Program-made: the position numbers and the translations under genes
The notes under the pieces: generated by a model
What the model saw: only the letters and a program-made list of their open reading frames with translations
What the model was told of the DNA's origin: nothing
The model's database searches: none
Source of the DNA: Granulosicoccus sp.
GTDB lineage: Bacteria > Pseudomonadota > Gammaproteobacteria > Granulosicoccales > Granulosicoccaceae
Direction of reading: 5' to 3'
Assembly (NCBI GenBank): GCA_013002205.1
Contig: JABDKN010000029.1
Coordinates: 1-43,644, forward strand
Length of the DNA: 43,644 bases
In this document: positions 18,141 through 27,636 of the stretch, in pieces
Layout of the letters: the number at the start of each line of letters is the position of its first letter
Position numbering within the stretch: position 1 is the first letter of the stretch

Positions 18141-21100
18141 TCAGGCGACCTTGCGGGTGATGACAGGAAGCTTGAACTGCGCTCGCAGCTCAGCTTCGTA
18201 GCAGCACTGAGCCTTGCGAACCTGCTGGCCCTCGACACGCTCATCGACGGACTCATCGGCTGCGAGTATGTCCCGGGCACTGGCGTGCATGGCCAGGATC
18301 TCATCCAGGTGGTGTTGCAGGTCCAGTGCATGGGTAACGCTGGTGGCATGCCTGCGATGAATATTCAAAGATTCATTGATGTAGGCGATCGATGCGTCCG
18401 TATCATCCAGGCAGGCCAGATACAGCCGCCAGTCGCCCACCAGGGATAAGCTCTTGATCTCTGCGTCCAGACTGGCCAGTGAATTCACCAGCGTCTGCCG
18501 ATCCCAGACGACGGCGCTCACGTTCAGGATGACATTGCGCACTGCGAGGGCCTCGCGCACGAACTCGCGACCATCCAGCACAAAGGACGTGTTGAACAGA
18601 TCTGGATGCACTGACCGGTAGTAGTAATCATAACTGTCTGCCAGGTGGTGCCCCTTGCCGTCAATCTGTGCAGAATCGGTGAAGCTCAGACGGGTGTCCT
18701 TTTTGAAGCTGGCCAGCGATCGTGACAAAAAGGATGGAGCTGCCAGATCGTCCGCCTCTGCGATCCAGACTCTGCGCCCGCGGCTCAGCGACAGGCCCAG
18801 TTCCCATTGTTTGAATACGTTGCCACTGTTCTCGCGGTTGGCAACGAGCCGAATAGTGCGTCCGCACAGATCGGCACATCGTTCAATTACCTTCAGACTA
18901 TGATCGCTCGAACAGTCATCCAGCACGATCACTTCGAACACTGGCATGTCCTGGCCGAAAATGGTGGACAAACGCTCTGGCATGTATTTTTCGTAGTTGT
19001 AATTGGGCACCACCACTGAGACTTTTTCCAGCTCGGGGTGCAGAAGCTGCAGCAGATTGAAGCAGTAGTCATCCAGCTGGCAATTGGTCTCGACAAAACT
19101 GATACGACCCTGCCTGGCCTCCTCAGTATCATTGTCCAGCGCATCGCTCAGCGCGAATTCCAGCGCCCGCGCATCACCGCGCGGCACTGCATAGCCATGC
19201 TCGCGCATGACGGCATCGAATCCGGTAGAACCTTTGAACAACACCACGGGCACGCCCACGTTCATGGCCTCCAGCACCACCGTAGGGTACGGATCCTCGC
19301 GCGAGGTGAGGAACAGTACATCACAGGCAGAGTAGTAGTCTGACATGCAGGAGGTGAAGCCGATCAGATGAATGCGTCCGGCATAGTCGGAGTGTACGAG
19401 ATCGGACTGGACCCAACGCTCCATGTCCTGCGACAGAGCGCCTGCCCAGACAAAATGTACGTCATCACGCCGTTGCATCCATTGCTCGGCTGTCTTGAGA
19501 AATACATCGAACCCCTTGCGCAGATCAGCGTAACCGACATTCAGAATCATCTTGTCGCCACTCTGCAAACCCAGCTCGTCGCGAATACGTTGTCGCGCAG
19601 ACTCATCCATGCTGATCTGTTTGTAGGTACCCTGCGGCAGGATATGTTGCTCACCAGCATGCGTTTTCGAGTACTGGGCAAACCCACGCTGTACGATGTG
19701 GGAGGGGAAGACGACGTGATCTGCCTGCTCATCGATACTTCTGACCGCATCCTGCAGTTTAAACTCCTCGATGAGCATGGGCATTTCATGAATCAGGCTC
19801 ACCACCGACAGTCCGGCACCTTTCAGTACCGGCACCAGATCACCGGTGACACTGGTATTGCAAATAGCTGCATCGAAGCGCCGTTCTGCCAACAGTGCAT
19901 GCAGCGCCTCCCATCCCATTTCATCCAGGACATACGTTTGCGCAATGTCCTGATATTCCTTGAGCAAGGTACCACCGGATTTCAGCAGCACACTCACCTG
20001 CATACCGAACTGCTTGCGAAACACGCTGGCCAGCGAAAGCAGCAGCATCTGTGCACCATGCTTATGGGCGTCATGCCCTACCAGCAGCAACTGCCCGCAG
20101 GATCCGGCATTGGCATCGCCGTTACGATGTTCAGTCATTCCACTGAGTCCCTGCACGGCACGTTGGGTGGCATTCAGGTAGGCATGCCCATAGTGAACAT
20201 CCGGCTCCAGGTAGGCGCTTTCTGCCCATTCATTCCAGGCATTGATGAAGACCAGTGATGCCTCATGAAAGGGATTCGCCAGAGAATAATCGATGACGCC
20301 ATTCAACCAGTGTTCGTATTTTGCAGGCGTCGAACCGTGAAGCACCATCCCACGACCCTCACGTCGGGCATCATTATCCCAGTGTGGCGAGACGGTTTTG
20401 ATCAGTGGGTAGGCAGGCGCCGGTTCGCCGAGAGACTGCGCGATGACGGAGTCGTAACATCTGACATGCCCGGCAAACGAAGGATCGAACAGCGGCAGTT
20501 CGTCGTTGACGTCCGGCAAATCGGCAGCCAGTTTGTGCGGCGGAAACTCGACTGCTCCATCCAGGCCAAATACTCTGGGATCGTGATCACCGAACCCCTG
20601 CACCATCAGGATCAGCGGACTGACACCCAATGACTTCTCCCACAATCCACGCCATCGTTCCAGGGTCTGTTTGGGCTGTGGCAGAAGCCCTGGCCGGTAG
20701 AGGATGAACAGTGGACGGCCATCCACTTGCAGATAGCGCGGATTGGCCATGTAGCGAGAGGTGTCAGCGATGAAGTCCGCTTCATCAGATTGCAGATAAT
20801 CCTGCTGAATCAGCACCTCGCTGTCGTGACCATCCCAGGTACGCGTCCAGTTTTCATTGGCCCACATGATGCAGAAATCCTGCTTGATCTGATCATCTTC
20901 GGCAAACTTGTTGAGTGGCATATCCATCAGCCGTTTACCGTTGAACCAGTAATAGTAGAAGCAGAATGCCTCGATACCGTGACGTGTCGCCATCAGCGAC
21001 TGTGCACGTATGGTCTCGATCGAATTCAGGTCATAGTAACCAAGGTCTCGTGGAATTCGCGGCTGATAGTGACCGTCGAAGCGTGGTGTGCCCCGTCCCA

Positions 21101-21668
21101 CGTTGCGCCATTCGGAAAAGCCGTTTCCCCACCACTCGTCGTTCTCTGCAAATGCATGAAACTGTGGAAGGTAGAAGGCAATGGCGCGAACCCGTAGTGA
21201 AAGATCGCGCGAATCGAAGCCACTGGATTGTTCGAAATCCGGACCGGCATTGGCAAAATACTTGATGCTATGCAGAACACTGCTCGCCGGCATGACCGAG
21301 GGGGCCAGCTGAGCAGGACTGGCTGGCGCCTCCTGAACAGGGCTGGCTGGTGCCTCCTGAGCAGGACTGGCTGGCGCCAGCTGAGCAGGACTGGCTGGCG
21401 CCGCCTGAGCGGGACTCTCGCTGCAGTACGATGTCACTGCAACTCTGTCCGGATCACCGCCATGACTCACCGCAACCGGCAGCTGCATGACGGCTTCAAG
21501 GTCGAATTTGCGCACTAGAAACTGCTTGCTGCGACGTCGATAACGCGCACCCAGTTTGGCAATGCGCCTTCCCGACGGCGTCCCCTTTGTCCACACTCGT
21601 GCAATCTTTCCAAGTCCCCTGAAGGGCCAAAGAGCTGCTAGACGCATTGATCTCATGAAACGGTTCAC
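18141..21668 (-). CDS. Three-module glycosyltransferase (WbsX-GT4-GT2)
   Basis: The 1175-residue protein appears to join three glycosyltransferase modules. Residues about 161-520 match WbsX-type proteins (AFYLPQFHAFAENDEWWG, GFSEWRNV, FCFYYYWFNGKR, MWANENWTRTWDG). Residues about 530-880 resemble GT4 (LLVGHDAHKHGAQ, LNVGYADLRKGFD, FLTSREDPYPTVVLEAMN). From about 885 there is a GT2 module (VSVVVPNYNYEKYMPERL, VLDDCSSDHS, and AEADD as the metal-binding motif). A basic N-terminus of about 60 residues and a PASPAQ repeat (85-123) precede them. It probably builds several linkages of the capsule repeat unit in the cytoplasm. ATG 21668 is used; an alternative ATG lies at codon 5. It lies between the two GT61 fusions. 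Confidence 0.82.
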   Translation of the reverse strand: MNRFMRSMRLAALWPFRGLGKIARVWTKGTPSGRRIAKLGARYRRRSKQFLVRKFDLEAVMQLPVAVSHGGDPDRVAVTSYCSESPAQAAPASPAQLAPASPAQEAPASPVQEAPASPAQLAPSVMPASSVLHSIKYFANAGPDFEQSSGFDSRDLSLRVRAIAFYLPQFHAFAENDEWWGNGFSEWRNVGRGTPRFDGHYQPRIPRDLGYYDLNSIETIRAQSLMATRHGIEAFCFYYYWFNGKRLMDMPLNKFAEDDQIKQDFCIMWANENWTRTWDGHDSEVLIQQDYLQSDEADFIADTSRYMANPRYLQVDGRPLFILYRPGLLPQPKQTLERWRGLWEKSLGVSPLILMVQGFGDHDPRVFGLDGAVEFPPHKLAADLPDVNDELPLFDPSFAGHVRCYDSVIAQSLGEPAPAYPLIKTVSPHWDNDARREGRGMVLHGSTPAKYEHWLNGVIDYSLANPFHEASLVFINAWNEWAESAYLEPDVHYGHAYLNATQRAVQGLSGMTEHRNGDANAGSCGQLLLVGHDAHKHGAQMLLLSLASVFRKQFGMQVSVLLKSGGTLLKEYQDIAQTYVLDEMGWEALHALLAERRFDAAICNTSVTGDLVPVLKGAGLSVVSLIHEMPMLIEEFKLQDAVRSIDEQADHVVFPSHIVQRGFAQYSKTHAGEQHILPQGTYKQISMDESARQRIRDELGLQSGDKMILNVGYADLRKGFDVFLKTAEQWMQRRDDVHFVWAGALSQDMERWVQSDLVHSDYAGRIHLIGFTSCMSDYYSACDVLFLTSREDPYPTVVLEAMNVGVPVVLFKGSTGFDAVMREHGYAVPRGDARALEFALSDALDNDTEEARQGRISFVETNCQLDDYCFNLLQLLHPELEKVSVVVPNYNYEKYMPERLSTIFGQDMPVFEVIVLDDCSSDHSLKVIERCADLCGRTIRLVANRENSGNVFKQWELGLSLSRGRRVWIAEADDLAAPSFLSRSLASFKKDTRLSFTDSAQIDGKGHHLADSYDYYYRSVHPDLFNTSFVLDGREFVREALAVRNVILNVSAVVWDRQTLVNSLASLDAEIKSLSLVGDWRLYLACLDDTDASIAYINESLNIHRRHATSVTHALDLQHHLDEILAMHASARDILAADESVDERVEGQQVRKAQCCYEAELRAQFKLPVITRKVA
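21300..21416 (-). repeat. 24-bp in-frame tandem repeat (PASPAQ)
   Basis: About five 24-bp units encode an eight-residue period, (A/V)Q(A/L/E)APASP, at residues 85-123 of the WbsX-type protein. The units differ by a few bases, mostly in the codons for the third residue. The segment forms a Pro/Ala linker between the basic N-terminus and the first catalytic module. Copy number could vary without breaking the frame. Confidence 0.92.
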
Positions 21669-21780
21669 TTTGTCGTGCGCGACGAATCTGTCAGGAGTTC
21701 CGCCGGCTGGTTTCCATTAATCTGGGTAATGCAAAATCACGGCCAGCAAGTGTACCGTGCAGGTCTGGCTCAACAGCGAT

Positions 21781-23952
21781 TCAGAGAAGCGCAGGAAGCT
21801 TCGACATCATGGCCTCGACAGCCTCGATATCCACACTGAAGGATTCGTTCTGGGTTTGCCATTGCAGGTTGGCATCAGCGTAGGCCTGGGCAATACGATG
21901 ATTGACCAGCCGACCGAAGTCGGCTTCCGGATCCTGCAGGATAGCGTGATAGCGGTGACCACACAGCTCGGCTAATCCATAGTAATACGGATACACATGT
22001 CGACTGAGCAACTCGATCACCGGTATGCCAGGCTTGCAGAACACCATGTTGGTCAGTGCACCGCCATGTGGTGCCATCAGCGCATCGGCACGTGATAACA
22101 GGGATGCCTGTTGAGCAACACTCATGCCTTCCATGACTACCATGGTGAAACCGGCCGCCTCGACGATGGGTTTGATCTGTGCTTCATTGACTATGCCGCG
22201 ACGCACACCTTCTGGCCTGCCGATATACAGGCGCAACGGTGCAGAGTCAGGAATGTCCAGGGGTATGGATGTTTCATTCGCCTGCCCGGGCAGAAACATC
22301 TGCTTCAACCACAGTGGTACGAAGCGATTCATTTTCAGATTGATGCCATTATTCATGTCCACATGGAGCAGGTTCTCGCATCTCAGGTACTGACGGTCGA
22401 TGGTCTGCACGATTCTCGATTCATCGATTCCGAGACGTTGCAGGGTTTCCAGCTGGAACTGACCGGTTATCTGGCGAACCAGAAAATGATCGATGGAATC
22501 CAGGTCCACGCCCTGTCGCTCCAGCAAACCCAGCTTGGGCAGTATGTCCAGCATCCAGTGGTAGTAACAATGCGCTCCTGGTGTCGGCGCCAACAGAAAG
22601 CTCCTGCCGGGCAGTGATACGAAGTCCTCATGCCATAAGCGGGCCTCACGCCGTTCATCCACGGCATATTCCAGGACTTTTTGCCCGTTGGCGGCACGCA
22701 GCAGGCAACGCTCACCACTGAAGTACAGGCGTGACTGGTCCAGATCCACCAGCGAAACCGGATTGCTGCACATGGCAAGTTCCTGGTGAGCAGCATCACA
22801 GCCCTCCTGAACAACGACCGGCGCCTCGAGCTGGTAGGTTTCAGCAGCCAGCAGGTCTGTGCGGCGAATGCGTATGCCCGGTACGCTTGGCGTCGACAGC
22901 TCGACCAGCAATTCGGTTGCCTGCTCCACTGCTGCCTGAAGAGTAAACAACTGACTCTCAGCCCACAGATGCACATTACCCTGATCAACAGGCACAGTCG
23001 TCATACTGGCTTCGGCCGCTTCACTGATGACGATATCCGGTCGTACTTGTCGTATATACTCGTGATCCAGCTCATGACTCCAGATGAAATGCACTTCACG
23101 GACAGTCTCTGCCAGCATACCGGTCAGTAATTGCGACCTGTAGTCGGCAAACGAATCACCAAACACCACTACGCGCTTGTCTGTTGAGTTGGCTGAATCA
23201 TTGCGGAAGATCACGTGCGAGCCATGTTCACCTGCGAGTGAGCCAGCCAGTTGCTCCAACTCCAGCCGCGTTGCGGCGCGCTTTGCCTCAGCTGCCTGTT
23301 CCCCATCCGGTTTCGGCAACGCCTCGTCGACGATAAGCGGTGCCAGACGGTCCAGGTCCATATTCTCGCGAAAACGCACGAGCTGATTGGCATACACCCG
23401 TCGTGAATACCGGTTCAGCTGATAGGTACGCACGGTTTCGGGCTGCCTGTCGTGATCGAAACGGCCCAGTTGCAGGACCGCTTCGCGTTCAGAGTAAGGG
23501 TAATTCAGGATCTCGGTGTTGGTAGGAATCTTCAGGCGACTGCATACCAGCTGGTAAGCCATGAAGCATCCCCAGGCTGTCCAGTGATTATCCGTTTTCC
23601 AGAAAACCGGGTACTTGTCTATTCCCTCGGATAGATAGGGAACGACATTAAGCAGATTGGGTAACTGTGCCTCGTAAGAGGACACCAGCTGCCTGATTGG
23701 ACTGCCATCTGGATTTTCCAGCGCTTCGCTGTAGTGGCGATTCAGCAGAGTCAGCTTGTCCGGCGCAGCCAGGTGAATGTATTCGATCCCCAGCGCATTG
23801 AGACGGTCCGCCCGTTCACGAAGCAGTTCCACCCAGCCAGTTGCCATGGCAGATGTGAATGCGGATTCGGCGCGGTATAAATCGATGACACGGTGCTGAC
23901 CCCCGGTCAGAAACAACCAGCCGTCTTCGCCTGTCTGAACATCAGTGGCCAT
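21781..23952 (-). CDS. AlgJ-like/GT61 fusion B, SGNH site intact
   Basis: The 723-residue protein fuses an AlgJ/AlgX-like SGNH domain (about 1-320) to a family 61 glycosyltransferase (about 455-680). Catalytic residues of the first domain are present: the D-x-H pair in KTDNHW (D121, H123) and the Ser nucleophile in FGDSF (S267). The GT61 half shows HCYYHWMLDILPKLG, YIGRPEGVRRGI, RADALMAPHGGALTNM and FCKPGIPVIELL. AlgJ-type domains act on exported alginate and normally have a signal or anchor; none is visible here, so this form would act in the cytoplasm or has another role. It might acylate a sugar as it is added. ATG 23952 follows AGGA by 11 nt and begins 15 bp after the kpsD stop. The intact copy is the one nearer the export genes. 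Confidence 0.82.
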   Translation of the reverse strand: MATDVQTGEDGWLFLTGGQHRVIDLYRAESAFTSAMATGWVELLRERADRLNALGIEYIHLAAPDKLTLLNRHYSEALENPDGSPIRQLVSSYEAQLPNLLNVVPYLSEGIDKYPVFWKTDNHWTAWGCFMAYQLVCSRLKIPTNTEILNYPYSEREAVLQLGRFDHDRQPETVRTYQLNRYSRRVYANQLVRFRENMDLDRLAPLIVDEALPKPDGEQAAEAKRAATRLELEQLAGSLAGEHGSHVIFRNDSANSTDKRVVVFGDSFADYRSQLLTGMLAETVREVHFIWSHELDHEYIRQVRPDIVISEAAEASMTTVPVDQGNVHLWAESQLFTLQAAVEQATELLVELSTPSVPGIRIRRTDLLAAETYQLEAPVVVQEGCDAAHQELAMCSNPVSLVDLDQSRLYFSGERCLLRAANGQKVLEYAVDERREARLWHEDFVSLPGRSFLLAPTPGAHCYYHWMLDILPKLGLLERQGVDLDSIDHFLVRQITGQFQLETLQRLGIDESRIVQTIDRQYLRCENLLHVDMNNGINLKMNRFVPLWLKQMFLPGQANETSIPLDIPDSAPLRLYIGRPEGVRRGIVNEAQIKPIVEAAGFTMVVMEGMSVAQQASLLSRADALMAPHGGALTNMVFCKPGIPVIELLSRHVYPYYYGLAELCGHRYHAILQDPEADFGRLVNHRIAQAYADANLQWQTQNESFSVDIEAVEAMMSKLPALL

Positions 23953-23967
23953 AAGTATCGTGTCCTG

Positions 23968-25776
23968 TCAGATCTTCAGCGCTACAGAGGTGGCAATGGC
24001 AACCTTGTAGAGGATGTCTGCCAGAATGGATGCCAGTTGCAGGTTCTTGGTCGGCACCCTGGGCATGACGATTATCTCGTCACCGGGTCGTATACGCGGA
24101 TTTCGATCCGTGGTGACCTGTCCATTGGCATGCACCACCACTAGCCGATCCTTGAGCGCCTGCTGAGTGAAACCACCTGCCATCTCGATGTAATCCCTGG
24201 CGCGCCTGCCCTGGCTATACAGCATGGCTTGCGTAACGAACACTTCACCACTGAGCAGCACCGAATCGCTGCGCCGGGGTATGGATATCGTATCGCCCTG
24301 CTGCAGCAGGATATCCGCAACCTGTCCGCCACTGGCCACTACCAGCCGGCCAGAGGGTTCCACTTCACGAGCCCGCTGTACAAACTGCGAGACGAGTTGT
24401 GCTTCCTGCGAGCGGATACGAGCCTCCGCATCTGTCTGCGACGAGGCGGTCAGATAGCGTGACTCCAGACGCCGCAGACTCTCTTCCAGCGACTGTTTCT
24501 GGCGTAGTGCAACGGACTGTCGACGCAGTGACAATGCACCGACATCGGCGAGTACCGGATCCACTTCGATATAGTCCAGTACTTCCTGCAAGCGGGTATC
24601 TCGCGGTACTGCATAGCGCGAGGGACCAAGGTGCGAACCTTCCACTTCGACGACGATGACCGTATCGTGCTGGTCTGCACTGAAGTTGACCAGGTCGCCA
24701 TCCTGTAGCCTGAAGTCCTCGAACTCTGCAACCGGCAGATAGATCGAGAACGGTTTTCCTTTTCGAATTCCCGAGACCGCTGCGTAGGAAACACCCGGCT
24801 TGAGCAAGGCCTGTTGAATGAGCTCAGCACCGGAGGCCGTACTCTGTGCAAGCTCGAACGTGGCGACATTGCCAACATCACCGGTCACCTCGACTGCGCT
24901 GTTGCGCACGCCCACCACGATGGTGTCGCCGTCCTGGAACTGCAGTACAGGCAGGATGCCGCTCAACAGAAAATCGTAGAGATCGATGTGCGCCAGAGCT
25001 TTGCCGTCTCGCATCACCGAAATGTTGCGGTAGCTGCCACGAGCCTCATCGATACCACCTGCCCGGTCAATGAAATGCAAGGCAGAATTGGACGGTATCC
25101 CACTGAATCGACCAGGCTGTGCCACGTAGCCGGTGACAAAGACCGCCACGGGTTGCGAACCATTCAGACTGGTGTACACCCGGACATTGTCGGTAAATAC
25201 GGAGCGGACTGAACGAGTCACGCGCTTGTTGAGGTCCCTGTTCGGCACCCCGCCAACCAGAACTGGCCCGACCTTGGGGATGAAGATATTACCCCTGGCA
25301 TCCACCGTCAGTGATTCGTTGAACTCGATGGCTCCCCAGACGCGCACCGCAACCTGATCACCCGGCTGGATGATGTAACCCGGGTTCAGTCCGTCTTCAC
25401 GATCATTGCTGAATCCACCATCAAAGAGGTTTGCACCGAACGGACGAGGATTACCTGCGCTTGTAACTGCCCGGTTACCCACTTGCGGCTCTCTACCGCT
25501 TTGCTGCAGGAGGTCAGCGGTGGCCGCTTCATCAACCAGATTGTTCAGATCAGCCCCCTGCAGCGACTGCCCGTGAGCAGGCATAGCCCCCGTAAACAGG
25601 ATCACTGACAGGCAAAGCGTCAGGAATAAACCGACCGAGCGTGGTCCGACCGAGCGTGGTCCGACCGTACGTGGTCCGACCGTACGTGGTCCGACCGAGC
25701 GTGATCCGACCGAGCGCGGCCCGACCGTATGCAGTCCTTCGAGAAATCGATAACACGTGGTGTGCACAGAAAGCAT
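23968..25776 (-). CDS. kpsD: Capsule export protein KpsD with SLBB domains
   Basis: KpsD is the periplasmic/outer membrane component of group 2 capsule export. The 602-residue protein has a polysaccharide-export domain (YIIQPGDQVAVRVWGAIEF, then DARGNIFIPKVG) and SLBB repeats (VFVTGYVAQPGRFS; VLLSGEVFVTQ with ARDYIEMAGGFT). The C-terminus is hydrophobic. Unusually, a 49-residue basic n-region with six VG(P/S)R(S/T) units precedes the signal hydrophobic core (LFLTLCLSVILFTGA), with likely cleavage after AHG. No lipobox is seen, unlike Wza. The ATG at 25776, with CAGGAC just upstream, is preferred over a TTG at 25818. No start codon exists between the repeats and the core, so the repeats are translated. 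It is preceded by kpsE with an 84-bp gap. Confidence 0.9.
   Translation of the reverse strand: MLSVHTTCYRFLEGLHTVGPRSVGSRSVGPRTVGPRTVGPRSVGPRSVGLFLTLCLSVILFTGAMPAHGQSLQGADLNNLVDEAATADLLQQSGREPQVGNRAVTSAGNPRPFGANLFDGGFSNDREDGLNPGYIIQPGDQVAVRVWGAIEFNESLTVDARGNIFIPKVGPVLVGGVPNRDLNKRVTRSVRSVFTDNVRVYTSLNGSQPVAVFVTGYVAQPGRFSGIPSNSALHFIDRAGGIDEARGSYRNISVMRDGKALAHIDLYDFLLSGILPVLQFQDGDTIVVGVRNSAVEVTGDVGNVATFELAQSTASGAELIQQALLKPGVSYAAVSGIRKGKPFSIYLPVAEFEDFRLQDGDLVNFSADQHDTVIVVEVEGSHLGPSRYAVPRDTRLQEVLDYIEVDPVLADVGALSLRRQSVALRQKQSLEESLRRLESRYLTASSQTDAEARIRSQEAQLVSQFVQRAREVEPSGRLVVASGGQVADILLQQGDTISIPRRSDSVLLSGEVFVTQAMLYSQGRRARDYIEMAGGFTQQALKDRLVVVHANGQVTTDRNPRIRPGDEIIVMPRVPTKNLQLASILADILYKVAIATSVALKI
25630..25725 (-). 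repeat. 15-bp tandem repeat in the kpsD 5' end
   Basis: Six and a partial 15-bp units, each close to GTCGGACCACGCTCG on the coding strand, encode VG(P/S)R(S/T) at residues 18-49. Variants are mainly TCG versus ACG in the last codon. The repeat lies wholly before the hydrophobic core of the signal peptide. Confidence 0.95.
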
Positions 25777-25860
25777 GTCCTGAAAGTTCACAGAGCGAAC
25801 GTGAAAATAGCTGAGCAATTAGAGTGCCGGAGGGACGTAAGTGCCGCGGCCCGAGTCAGG

Positions 25861-26949
25861 CTAGTGGCCCATGTGGTCCTTCAGCGCAGACCACAGCAGT
25901 CCGAAAATGAGGTAGGCAAGAAAGGAGTAGACCATCACGGTAATGGTCTTGATAAGCCGACGCGGCTCACTGGCCGCATCCGGCAGATTCGGTTCGACGA
26001 AGGTGATCAGGTACTGTTTCTTGCGCTGGGCGTCCATGCGTGCTGCCTCGAACGAGGCCAGCGAAGCGGCATATCCCTGTTGCGCAATTTCCTGCTCCAG
26101 CAATAGCGGCTGGAAGTTCTCGACCAGAGAGCCGAGGTCCTTGTCACCTGTACCTGTCACCCGGCCTTTCTCCAGATTGAGCTGGCGTTCCAGTGCCTTG
26201 ATACGGTTTTTCAGCACGACGACATCTGCCGAATCCTCGCGCATATAGGCCATCGTTTCGGACAGGGTTGCCTGGGTTTCGCTCAGGCGAGACTCGATGG
26301 CGGTAACCCGACCGAACAGGGCCAGTGACTCGTCCCTGGGGCTTACTGAGTCATTGGCCGTCTGAAAGCTGTTGATGTCCTGTGCTGTCTGGCGCAGGTT
26401 GGCTACCGCCCGATCCACTTCCTGACGTGCCGAGGCAATCGCATCCTGCTCCATCCGGCTGGACAGTTCGTTGACCAGTTGCTCATTGAGCTCGATGATC
26501 AGGGACGCTATCTCCTGCGCCATCTGCGGGGTAAACGCCCGCACCTGGACGGTCAACACATCACTGACCATGTCGCGCTTGATATTGACACGCTCCCGAA
26601 AATATTCGAGCACCTCCTCCTGCGTGGCATCGGCTTGCAGACGTGACAGCCAGTCGATATCCGGATTGCTGTAGTGACCCACGAAATCCACTCGTTCGCG
26701 CAGTGCCTCGACGATGTCCAGTGAGCTCGAGTAATCCATGACCACCAGAGAGTCCTGACCACCAGAGGATAAAACCGGAGAGGCCAGCAGTGCAGTCAGG
26801 CCATTACTGCTCAGGCCACTTTTGGCGGAACGTACAGCCACCTTGGCCTCAGAGACATACATGTCCGAGGCGATGAGGCCAAAGTAGATGGCGGCGACCA
26901 GGGTAGGTACACCTACCACCGTCGCCAGTGTTTTCAGAATGGACTTCAT
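25861..26949 (-). CDS. kpsE: Capsule export inner-membrane protein KpsE
   Basis: KpsE is a polysaccharide co-polymerase-like protein linking the ABC transporter to KpsD across the periplasm. The 362-residue chain has one TM helix near each end (about 8-27, VVGVPTLVAAIYFGLIAS; and about 335-355, MVYSFLAYLIFGLLW). Between them lies a Wzz-like periplasmic domain with a long coiled coil (about 165-270). The motif EPNLPDAASEPRR just before the second helix is typical of this family. It lies 24 bp downstream of kpsT, in the usual export operon. Confidence 0.92.
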   Translation of the reverse strand: MKSILKTLATVVGVPTLVAAIYFGLIASDMYVSEAKVAVRSAKSGLSSNGLTALLASPVLSSGGQDSLVVMDYSSSLDIVEALRERVDFVGHYSNPDIDWLSRLQADATQEEVLEYFRERVNIKRDMVSDVLTVQVRAFTPQMAQEIASLIIELNEQLVNELSSRMEQDAIASARQEVDRAVANLRQTAQDINSFQTANDSVSPRDESLALFGRVTAIESRLSETQATLSETMAYMREDSADVVVLKNRIKALERQLNLEKGRVTGTGDKDLGSLVENFQPLLLEQEIAQQGYAASLASFEAARMDAQRKKQYLITFVEPNLPDAASEPRRLIKTITVMVYSFLAYLIFGLLWSALKDHMGH

Positions 26950-26973
26950 CGATGCTGTGAACGTTGTCGATAA

Positions 26974-27636
26974 TCAGCGCGGCTGGTTCTGCAGGATGTT
27001 GTATTCGTGCAAAGCCTCTTTGAGGTCTTCGTACAACACGAGACTGCCTTCATGCAGGATTGCGGCCATATCGCAGTTGCGTCTGATGGTCTGTTCGTTG
27101 TGCGAGACGAGAATCACCGACGCATTGGCACGGCGTTCCTCGAAGGCCATGCGGAATTTTTCCCGATACCGGGCATCGCCAGTCTCAAGTGCTTCATCCA
27201 CCAGGTAATACTCGAAATTGCAGGCCAGACTGACGGAGAAGGCAAAGCGACCCTGCATACCCGCCGAGTAGCTTTTCAGCGGTTCATCGAAATACTCACC
27301 CAGTTCCGAGAACTCGCGGGTGAATTCCTCCACATAGCGCGTGCTCTCGCCGTAGATTCGAGCCACGAATCGGGCATTTTCTCGGGCCGTGAGATTGCCC
27401 TGGAAGCCACCTGCATAACCCAACGGCCAGGATACGCGCTGGTCACACAGGACCTGCCCGGAATCCGGCGGTTCCGCATCGCCAATGATGCGAATCAGGG
27501 TGGACTTGCCGGCGCCGTTGAGTCCCAGTATGCCCACACTCTTGCCAACCGGGAACTCCAGATTCACATCATCGAGCACGACACGGTAGCCCGCTTGGGT
27601 CCGGTAGCGCTTGCAGACGTTTCGCAGCCTGATCAT
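26974..27636 (-). CDS. kpsT: Capsule ABC transporter ATPase KpsT
   Basis: KpsT drives export of the lipid-linked polysaccharide through KpsM. The 220-residue protein, the same size as E. coli KpsT, has Walker A GLNGAGKS (38-45), the signature YSAGMQ (123-128), Walker B YYLVDE (143-148) and the switch histidine H179. The short length without a C-terminal carbohydrate-binding domain matches KpsT rather than Wzt. The ATG at 27636 overlaps the kpsM stop as ATGA. The frame extends 30 codons further upstream inside kpsM, but the shorter start fits the family. Confidence 0.95.
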   Translation of the reverse strand: MIRLRNVCKRYRTQAGYRVVLDDVNLEFPVGKSVGILGLNGAGKSTLIRIIGDAEPPDSGQVLCDQRVSWPLGYAGGFQGNLTARENARFVARIYGESTRYVEEFTREFSELGEYFDEPLKSYSAGMQGRFAFSVSLACNFEYYLVDEALETGDARYREKFRMAFEERRANASVILVSHNEQTIRRNCDMAAILHEGSLVLYEDLKEALHEYNILQNQPR

